From Bacteroidales bacterium (GTDB lineage Bacteria; Bacteroidota; Bacteroidia; Bacteroidales; UBA7960): a DNA stretch of 5,227 bases. A program made the translations under genes and the position numbers. Shown here in pieces: positions 1 through 5,227 of this stretch. Under the pieces are notes generated by a model. The model was not told the DNA's origin. It saw only the letters and a list, made by a program, of their open reading frames with translations, and ran no database searches. Position 1 is the first letter of the stretch, and the number at the start of each line of letters is the position of its first letter. Location of the stretch: assembly GCA_003554665.1 (NCBI GenBank), contig PWGY01000029.1, positions 1-5,227 on the forward strand. The letters run 5' to 3'.

Positions 1-740
1 AAATATCCTTCCCCGGAATACACCTCCCACAACACCGACGAAGTATGCGTCGAGGTGCCGGCCAAATCAAGCACACCCGACTCACAAATCACCGCATCTG
101 AGCCCGCATACACCTCGGGCAAGGGTTCGACAGTCACCGTCAATGTCGAGGTGGAATAGGTGCCACTGCAGGTTCCCGATCCATAACCCGTAAAACGAAG
201 CACAACTTCCCTGGGTTCATCCACAGGGGCAGGGATAAATTCGGGGTTGGCTAAAGTACTTTCTGACGATGTGCCGGAGCCGGAAGAGGTGCCATCTTCA
301 GGGTCCGCAAAATATCCTTCTCCGGAATACACCTCCCACAACACCGACGAAGTATGGGTGGAGGTGCCGGCCAAATCAAGCACACCCGACTCACAAATCA
401 CCGCATCTGACCCGGCATACACCTCAGGCAAAGGCTCAACGGTAATTGTCAATGTCGAGGTAGCGGCCGCACCGGAGCAGCTACCTGATCCATAACCCGT
501 AAACTGAAGGACCACCTCAGTTGGCTCATTCACCGGAGCAGGGATAAACTCGGGGTTGGCCAAACTGCTTTCGGAAGACAGTCCGGAGCCGGAAGAGTTG
601 CCACCTTCAGGGTCCGCAAAATATCCTTCTCCGGAATACACCTCCCACAACACCGACGAAGTATGCGTCGAGGTGCCGGCCAAATCAAGCACACCCGACT
701 CGCATATCTCTACATCAGCACCCGCATACACCTCGGGCAA
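1..740 (-). repeat. Tandem 309-bp (103-aa) Ig/PKD-like repeats, about 2.4 copies in view
   Basis: In minus-strand orientation, unit A is 740-432, unit B is 431-123 and unit C is 122-1 (truncated by the window edge). Each unit begins LPEVYAG and continues with ICESGVLDLAGTS, a VLWEVYSGEGYFADPE block, an ANPEFIPAPV block, FTGYGSG and a Cys, and ends TVEP. Units A and B agree at 88 of 103 residues by my count. B and C are identical over the 40 complete residues of C that are visible. Each unit carries two cysteines (ICES near the start, CSG near the end) that could form an intradomain disulfide after export. The pattern matches the repeated Ig/PKD-like modules of Bacteroidota surface proteins. 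More copies may continue beyond the left edge. Confidence 0.93.
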
Positions 741-2465
741 AAAATCATAAATCACCGAAACCTCACTACTTTCAAGACAGGCTCCGTCAGTCACTGTCCA
801 GACAAAGACATACTCTCCCGGATCAGATACAGCCACATCTGTATGCGGGTCTTCAGGGGCCAAAAACTCAACGGTAGCATTATCGGGATGATATTGAAGG
901 GACCAGCTTCCTTCCAGGTTCTCATCTCCGGTGATGTCATTGGCAGCCATTGTCGCAACCGTTCCGCATACCGCCTTATTTTCCCCGGCATCTGCAAAAA
1001 CGTAATCTTCATGGCTGAAATATACACTAACCGACGCAGAGGTTCCCTCATGGTCACCACTGGTCAAAGTCCAGGTAAAGGTATACAAACCATATTCCGT
1101 CACCCTAACCCGGGGTTCTTCTCTTCTTGGGTTACAGGGCTGGGTGGAAGTTGGACTTCCATCGGGAAGAAAATTGGCCTCCCCCGTCCCATCTTCATGT
1201 TCATAAGTCCAGATACCATTGAAGCCTCCGTCACAGGTACACCCTCCGATCAAAGAAACCTCATTGCCGCAGACATCAAAATGCCTGTCATCGATCTCCG
1301 CCCCGTCAATTACAATGGCTGCGGTTGCCCCAGGGGTAAAGGCAATTTCAGGGAAATGGCCCAATGACAAACCCCGAACCGATAATTCAATGGAAAGGAC
1401 CTCCTCCGTTTGGTTCGCCACCTCAAAAAGATAATTCCCTGTCCCAACTTCAGAAAAGTTCCTGATCTCTGCATCTCCTGTGCCGGAAAACAGAAACTCC
1501 TCCTGCGAAATCCCCGATACCGGGTTCCCTCCGGAGTCTTCCACATAAATAATCAGCTCGGCGGTTTCACGTCCATCTGCCCTTACACTGGCCGGATGAC
1601 GATCCAAAAACGAGGCTTCGGCATCGACGATGTCATAAGAAACCACAACAAGTCCGGAACCACCTACTCCACCACCTCCAGCACCTGCAGTAAGGATGGA
1701 AGTGCGCGCTCCCCCGCCACCTCCCCCCGGGGAGTTTCCCGGGTTCCCATCTGAGGTTAAGCCCAGGCCTGAACTCGATCCACCACCTGCACCCCCATTA
1801 TTTAAAATACCATCGCGCGCATCACCCCCTTTGCCGGAATTAATTAATGCTCCGGTTGTACCGTTACCACCTGCCTTTCCAGCCTTCACTACATCACCCA
1901 CAGATTCATCCTGACTACCCCCGGGTCCTCCAAGCTGGCTGCTACCCGCATAACTCCCCTCACCTCCTGTTCCTCCTGCTGCATAAACAACGTAGAGATC
2001 CTCGGAAGACGCAGATTTAAAGAAGGATGCTCCTCCATCCATCCCATCAGCTGCAATACCACAGGTTGCTTCTCCGGCAGCCGAAAAAATGAAAACATCG
2101 CCGGGTATTACATTGTATGTCGAAGCAGCATACGCTCCGCTACCACCTCCCCCTCCCCCACGGGCAGCTACATCCGTGGCATCTGAACAACCTCCGCCTG
2201 CTCCCCCGCCACCCCAGGCTTCCACAAAAATTTCAGACACCCCGGGAGGAACGGAAAAAGTATCTGAAACCGGCCCCGCAAACTCATGCACAAAAGAATG
2301 AGATGGTGATTTATTGGTGTGGTTGAATGCCTCAAAGATTTCCGTAACACTTTCCTGGTTTTCGGAAGACAGAACCATAGAAAAATCCAAAGCCACAGCA
2401 TTATGCGCCCAAACCTGAAAAAATGAAAAAACCAGAAAAAAAACAAGCCGGCAGGCAGACTTCAT
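1..2465 (-). CDS. Large secreted glycine-rich / Ig-PKD repeat surface protein, N-terminal 821 codons (partial, runs off left edge)
   Basis: Reading down from the ATG at 2465-2463 gives 821 codons with no stop to base 1, so the C-terminus is outside the window. Residues 1-20 (MKSACRLVFF...QVWA) form a Sec signal peptide with likely cleavage after VWA. Residues about 60-276 are a glycine-rich domain: a FSVPPGVSEIFVEAWGGGG entry motif followed by many GG/GGGG runs, resembling the bacterial glycine-rich domain seen in surface proteins. Residues about 277-388 resemble an invasin/Big_1-type Ig domain (PASVRADGRETAEL, then DSGGNPVSG). Residues about 389-483 are a Cys-bearing Ig-like domain (CGNEVSLIGGCTCDGG). 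Residues about 490-575 are PKD-like (ADAGENKAVCG... EYVFVWTVTDGAC). From residue 576 on come 103-residue tandem repeats. The inferred role is a surface adhesin or matrix protein exported by the T9SS, but no sorting domain is visible. It is divergent from porP. The molecular function is unknown. Confidence 0.88.
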   Translation of the reverse strand, partial: MKSACRLVFFLVFSFFQVWAHNAVALDFSMVLSSENQESVTEIFEAFNHTNKSPSHSFVHEFAGPVSDTFSVPPGVSEIFVEAWGGGGAGGGCSDATDVAARGGGGGGSGAYAASTYNVIPGDVFIFSAAGEATCGIAADGMDGGASFFKSASSEDLYVVYAAGGTGGEGSYAGSSQLGGPGGSQDESVGDVVKAGKAGGNGTTGALINSGKGGDARDGILNNGGAGGGSSSGLGLTSDGNPGNSPGGGGGGARTSILTAGAGGGGVGGSGLVVVSYDIVDAEASFLDRHPASVRADGRETAELIIYVEDSGGNPVSGISQEEFLFSGTGDAEIRNFSEVGTGNYLFEVANQTEEVLSIELSVRGLSLGHFPEIAFTPGATAAIVIDGAEIDDRHFDVCGNEVSLIGGCTCDGGFNGIWTYEHEDGTGEANFLPDGSPTSTQPCNPRREEPRVRVTEYGLYTFTWTLTSGDHEGTSASVSVYFSHEDYVFADAGENKAVCGTVATMAANDITGDENLEGSWSLQYHPDNATVEFLAPEDPHTDVAVSDPGEYVFVWTVTDGACLESSEVSVIYDFLPEVYAGADVEICESGVLDLAGTSTHTSSVLWEVYSGEGYFADPEGGNSSGSGLSSESSLANPEFIPAPVNEPTEVVLQFTGYGSGSCSGAAATSTLTITVEPLPEVYAGSDAVICESGVLDLAGTSTHTSSVLWEVYSGEGYFADPEDGTSSGSGTSSESTLANPEFIPAPVDEPREVVLRFTGYGSGTCSGTYSTSTLTVTVEPLPEVYAGSDAVICESGVLDLAGTSTHTSSVLWEVYSGEGY

Positions 2466-2602
2466 AAAACCCAAACCTTGTAAAAACAAATCAAATTATA
2501 CTGATTTATTGTTATTTAACACAATACTACATCCGGAATGAATGCAATGATAACAATTTTTCTTATACAATAATATTTTTTTACACATTTACGCGTTAAT
2601 TG

Positions 2603-2631
2603 TTTGGTAAGTAAAAAATTTTTTACATTTG
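2603..2631 (+). promoter_or_regulatory. Candidate Bacteroidota promoter (TTTG-N17-TACATTTG) for porP
   Basis: TTTG at 2603-2606 is followed after 17 bp by TACATTTG at 2624-2631. This is an exact match to the TAnnTTTG -7 element with a TTTG -33 element known for the primary sigma factor of Bacteroidota. It points toward porP. Transcription would start near 2636-2640, leaving an unusually long leader of about 275 nt before the porP ATG at 2914. It could instead drive a short unannotated RNA. This was assigned by motif only. Confidence 0.6.
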
Positions 2632-2677
2632 TGGTGGTAATTTACCGCTTCAACCATTGCCAGATTCTGAAGACACG

Positions 2678-2750
2678 GGTGTATTTACACCTGGGAAGCT
2701 GCAGCACAGGAAATGCTCTACAGGATTCTACGCTGCAGCTCACTCCAGGT
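2678..2750 (+). repeat. Inverted repeats / potential RNA hairpins in the porP leader
   Basis: AGCTGCAGC at 2697-2705 is the exact reverse complement of GCTGCAGCT at 2732-2740, with a 26-nt loop. The stem can extend outward through a small asymmetric internal loop by ACCTGG at 2689-2694 pairing with CCAGGT at 2745-2750. A second small hairpin, GGTGT (2678-2682) with ACACC (2687-2691) around a 4-nt loop, shares bases 2689-2691 with the outer stem, so the two cannot both form fully. There is no following T-run, so it does not look like an intrinsic terminator. The element lies downstream of the candidate promoter at 2603-2631 and so would be in the porP leader transcript. Its function is unknown. 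Confidence 0.5.
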
Positions 2751-2913
2751 TACAAAGGCCGGATGAAACCTTTTAACATAATCTGCGTAAATAATCAATA
2801 GAATGCTGAATAAAAGCCGGAAAATAAAATGTGAAAACAGGTATCATGACGCTTTCAGCAGCATTTCCTGTTAAACATCATTCACCATTTTCGACCACCA
2901 ATGCCCTGAATTC

Positions 2914-3885
2914 ATGCGTATAAGAAAGTTTTGTCTGTTTTTGTTTGCGATTTTGTTCATTTGGCCCGATGGCAGCAAGACAATGGCCCAGGACCCCATA
3001 TTTTCCCAGTTTTTCGCTTCCCCGATCTACCTGAATCCGGCATTTTCAGGATCAAGCCGTTGTTCGCGTATCGCTTTCAATTATCAGTATAAACGATACG
3101 ACGTGGAAGATTTCACAACCCTCAACTTCTCTTTTGACACGTATGTGGATGCGCTGGAGGGAGGACTTTCCTTTATGGCCACCAGCGATCACCCTGCAGA
3201 GTTCCTGATGCGCAACAGCTTCAGCGCGGCATACGCTTACCATCTCCAGGCCACACGCGACTTTAACATTAATTTCGGTATTCAGGCCGGATACATTCGT
3301 AATGATGTTACATGGGGCAAACTTGAGTTTGCCGACCCCAACGAGCCACCACCCGATATGACCTGGGCCCACGGAGTGGATTTTGCAACCGGGATGCTTG
3401 TTTTCAATGAGATTTTTTACGGCGGAGTGGCAGCCCACCACATCACAAGGCCCAACATGAGCCTTTTTGATGATGTGGATGCCCGGCTGGATGTGAAGTA
3501 CACTGCACACCTCGGGGCACATCTTGAACCCCATTTATGGAGACGCTACAGGCGACCTGTTGATTATTTTATTTCTCCGAATATTGTATTTCAGACACAG
3601 GGGCCTCAAACCCACCTAAGCTATGGGATTTACGGTGGCATTGAACCAATTATGGTCGGTACCTGGTTCAGGCAGTGGCTCGACACCCCTTTTGAAAAGA
3701 ATAATTCCCTGATTTTTCTGGTCGGGCTCAACCTTGACAACTACCGTGTCGGATATAGCTATGATTACTCATTTTCGGGGTATTCCGACCTTATGCACGG
3801 CACACATGAAATCAGTGTTGCAATCAAGTTTAACTGTCAAACCAGAAATTACAATCGCCGCATAATAAATTGTCCGGGTTTTTAG
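2914..3885 (+). CDS. PorP/SprF family type IX secretion system outer-membrane protein
   Basis: Complete at 323 residues, the usual size for this family. A signal peptide covers residues 1-25 (hydrophobic LFLFAILFIW, cleavage after TMA). The mature protein begins with the family hallmark QDPIFSQFFASPIYLNPAFS. The body has alternating aromatic/glycine segments typical of an outer-membrane beta-barrel, and the end reads HEISVAIKFNC...IINCPGF, the usual SprF/PorP terminus with a Cys-Pro near the C-terminus. Family knowledge: PorP is a core T9SS component in Porphyromonas, while SprF paralogues help secrete particular cargo such as SprB in Flavobacterium. Sequence alone does not tell which role applies here, so no symbol is given. 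It lies 43 bp upstream of gldJ on the same strand, probably in one transcription unit, and is divergent from the repeat protein. No clear Shine-Dalgarno is seen, which is normal in this phylum. Confidence 0.93.
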   Translation: MRIRKFCLFLFAILFIWPDGSKTMAQDPIFSQFFASPIYLNPAFSGSSRCSRIAFNYQYKRYDVEDFTTLNFSFDTYVDALEGGLSFMATSDHPAEFLMRNSFSAAYAYHLQATRDFNINFGIQAGYIRNDVTWGKLEFADPNEPPPDMTWAHGVDFATGMLVFNEIFYGGVAAHHITRPNMSLFDDVDARLDVKYTAHLGAHLEPHLWRRYRRPVDYFISPNIVFQTQGPQTHLSYGIYGGIEPIMVGTWFRQWLDTPFEKNNSLIFLVGLNLDNYRVGYSYDYSFSGYSDLMHGTHEISVAIKFNCQTRNYNRRIINCPGF

Positions 3886-3886
3886 T

Positions 3887-3894
3887 TATTTTTG
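3887..3894 (+). promoter_or_regulatory. gldJ: Candidate -7 element (TATTTTTG) of an internal gldJ promoter
   Basis: Immediately after the porP-like stop codon (TAG, 3883-3885), TATTTTTG matches the Bacteroidota TAnnTTTG -7 consensus and sits about 34 nt upstream of the gldJ ATG. The nearest upstream TTG (3870-3872) is only 14 bp away, shorter than the usual 17-19 bp, so the -33 element is poor. It may give gldJ some expression independent of the upstream gene, or be chance in an AT-rich gap. Confidence 0.3.
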
Positions 3895-3928
3895 TACGCG
3901 CAATATCCAGAATTAATTCAAAAAGAAT

Positions 3929-5227
3929 ATGACTAGGACAATCAGGACGATTAAAAGCAGATTCCGGGTAATTTATCCCTTATTGGCATTTGCAGTATTG
4001 TTCTCCTCATGCAGTTTATTTCAGCAGGAGTCTTCAAGTACAACAGGATGGGCCTACAATGAACCGGAAACCGGAGGATTTGAGGTAGTCCCCCACCAGG
4101 AACAGGAAACCGGACCAGGATTGGTCTATATTGAAGGAGGGACATTTGTCATGGGGCGTACCGGAGAAGATGTCATGTCCGACTGGAACAACATACCCAG
4201 ACGGGTAACCGTTTCTTCATTCTATATGGATGAAACGGAGATCCGCAATCTTGATTATGTAGAATATCTTCACTGGGTTAACAGGATTTTCGGAGAAACC
4301 CATCCGGAAGTTTACCAGAACGCACTTCCCGACACACTCGTATGGAGAGACCCGCTGGCTTACAACGAACCTTATGTGGAAAACTACCTGCGTCATCCTG
4401 CATACCGTGATTACCCGGTTGTGGGTGTAAGTTGGGTTCAGGCATCAAACTATGCATCCTGGCGTACTGACCGGGTTAACGAATGGATATTGGTACGCGA
4501 AGGGATTCTTGACTGGAACCTGGATGAACAGGAAGGAGCCAATCACTTTAATACCGAAGCATACCTGGCAGGTCAATACGAAGGTCTGGTTCGTGAGGGC
4601 ATGCGTGATCTTGACCCTAGGGGCGATGGTGAACGCCGTGTGCGCTGGGAGGATGGCCTTCTGCTCCCCAGATACAGACTACCCACAGAAGCAGAGTGGG
4701 AGTATGCCGCGTTGGGGCTGATCGGAGCAACCGAAGACGAAAGAATTGCCAACCGCAGAATGTATCCCTGGGAAGGAAGACATGTCAGGCACAGCGACAG
4801 AAGAAAAAGGGGTGATTTCAGGGCAAACTTCCAACGGGGGCCTGGTGACCTCTCAGGCCTGGCTGGTTACCCGAACCCCGGAGGCGACATTACCATGCCG
4901 GTACACTCATTTGAACCAAATGATTTCGGTCTTTATAATATGGCAGGAAATGTTAATGAATGGGTTAAGGATGTCTATCGTCCCTTATCTCACGAAACGG
5001 TGGCAGACTTCAGGCCTTTCCGCGGGAACATTTTCGAGACCGTGGTCAGGGATGAAGACGGCAACATCATGCTGGACGATCAGGGCCGCGTAATCAGGGA
5101 GGCAGAAGAAGTTGATGATGCCCGGTGGAATTACCGTCAGGCTGACAATATTGGCTACAGAGACGGCGACAGGATCTCTGCCGTATCAGAAGACCAGGAA
5201 GTATATCCGTCCGGATCCACTCTTATT
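3929..5227 (+). CDS. gldJ: Gliding motility / T9SS lipoprotein GldJ, N-terminal 433 codons (partial, runs off right edge)
   Basis: Open from the ATG at 3929 to the last base. An in-frame TAA at 3914-3916 and no earlier ATG fix this start. Residues 1-28 form a lipoprotein signal (basic N-terminus, hydrophobic YPLLAFAVLF, lipobox FSSC with Cys28), so the product should be a lipid-anchored envelope protein. From about residue 64 it is an FGE-sulfatase (formylglycine-generating enzyme-like) fold: GLVYIEGGTFVMG (64-76), LPTEAEWEYAA (251-261) and NDFGLYNMAGNVNEW (331-345). GldJ rather than GldK is indicated by the TGWAYNEPETGGFEV stretch, DWNNIPRRVTVSSFYMDETE, NEPYVENYLRHPAYRDYPVV and RQADNIGYRDGD, recognised from memory. 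Family members are roughly 550-570 residues, so about 120-140 codons are probably missing. In Flavobacterium, GldJ is required for gliding and T9SS function and stabilises GldK. Cys28 is the only cysteine in view, so catalysis like true FGE is unlikely. Confidence 0.9.
   Translation, partial: MTRTIRTIKSRFRVIYPLLAFAVLFSSCSLFQQESSSTTGWAYNEPETGGFEVVPHQEQETGPGLVYIEGGTFVMGRTGEDVMSDWNNIPRRVTVSSFYMDETEIRNLDYVEYLHWVNRIFGETHPEVYQNALPDTLVWRDPLAYNEPYVENYLRHPAYRDYPVVGVSWVQASNYASWRTDRVNEWILVREGILDWNLDEQEGANHFNTEAYLAGQYEGLVREGMRDLDPRGDGERRVRWEDGLLLPRYRLPTEAEWEYAALGLIGATEDERIANRRMYPWEGRHVRHSDRRKRGDFRANFQRGPGDLSGLAGYPNPGGDITMPVHSFEPNDFGLYNMAGNVNEWVKDVYRPLSHETVADFRPFRGNIFETVVRDEDGNIMLDDQGRVIREAEEVDDARWNYRQADNIGYRDGDRISAVSEDQEVYPSGSTLI

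Larger units (their letters stand above)
2466..2913. other. Divergent intergenic region (448 bp) between the surface-protein gene and porP
   Basis: No convincing gene is present. Bases 2466-2640 are strongly AT-rich, as expected for promoters and leaders. Bases 2641-2770 are more GC-rich and contain inverted repeats. A plus-strand promoter candidate is annotated separately. For the minus-strand gene I see only imperfect -7 candidates: bases 2529-2522 read TAGTATTG on the minus strand, one mismatch to TAnnTTTG, with no well-spaced -33 element. The only plus-strand frame of any length (from a TTG at 2604, 65 codons) has no recognisable features and starts inside the proposed promoter, so I do not call it. 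No tRNA, riboswitch or terminator was recognised. Confidence 0.7.

Noticed and set aside
247..750. Two plus-strand frames (247-495 and 556-750) encoding similar proteins that look like a small repeated gene family
   Set aside because: They lie exactly antisense to the 309-bp repeats of the minus-strand gene, and their similarity is a by-product of that repetition. They have no signal, domain or promoter of their own.
663..1367. Plus-strand 234-codon open frame
   Set aside because: It is antisense to the PKD-like and Ig-like domains of the 821-codon minus-strand frame, which has a signal peptide and coherent domains. The plus-strand translation is low in recognisable features.
1696..2326. Plus-strand proline-rich frames (1696-1914, 2089-2301) with PPPPPP runs
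   Set aside because: The proline runs are the complement of glycine codons (GGN read as CCN) of the glycine-rich domain on the minus strand, and are not genuine proline-rich proteins.
2697..2740. Inverted repeat as a transcription terminator
   Set aside because: There is no T-run on either side of the stem, and neither flanking gene ends here; both are transcribed away from it.
2604..2801. 65-codon plus-strand frame in the intergenic region
   Set aside because: It begins at a TTG that is part of the candidate -33 element, runs through the inverted repeats and shows no protein family features.
3052..3534. Minus-strand 160-codon frame inside the porP-like gene
   Set aside because: It is fully contained in a well-supported PorP/SprF gene and its translation has no recognisable domain.
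4452..5093. Plus-strand frames 4452-4721 and 4746-5093
   Set aside because: They are out-of-frame shadows of gldJ, whose own frame is open throughout and carries the FGE-like motifs.

Overview
The window comes from a member of the phylum Bacteroidota. Three things show this: a PorP/SprF-family outer-membrane protein, a GldJ-type lipoprotein, and a promoter-like element matching the TTTG / TAnnTTTG pattern of this phylum's primary sigma factor. PorP/SprF and GldJ are restricted to organisms with the type IX secretion system (T9SS) and gliding-motility machinery. The order or genus cannot be resolved from the sequence.

Layout. Bases 1-2465 (minus strand) are one uninterrupted reading frame of 821 codons. 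It starts at an ATG at 2465 and runs off the left edge, so it is the N-terminal part of a larger secreted protein. It has a signal peptide, a glycine-rich domain, an invasin-like Ig domain, a cysteine-bearing Ig-like domain, a PKD-like domain and then tandem 103-residue Ig/PKD-like repeats (309 bp each, about 2.4 copies in view). Bases 2466-2913 are a divergent intergenic region with a good candidate plus-strand promoter at 2603-2631 and inverted repeats just downstream. Bases 2914-3885 (plus) encode a complete PorP/SprF-family protein. After a 43-bp gap, 3929-5227 (plus) encodes GldJ, cut by the right edge after 433 codons.

How they fit together. PorP/SprF proteins sit in the outer membrane and work with the T9SS. 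GldJ is an outer-membrane-anchored lipoprotein needed for T9SS and gliding function in Flavobacterium. The divergent giant repeat protein looks like a cell-surface adhesin and plausible T9SS cargo. Its C-terminus, where a T9SS sorting domain would be, lies outside the window, so the cargo assignment is an inference. Nothing here looks like a mobile element, CRISPR array or RNA gene. The most unusual features are the mosaic near-identical repeats in the surface protein, the pairing of that protein with T9SS genes, and the structured leader upstream of porP.
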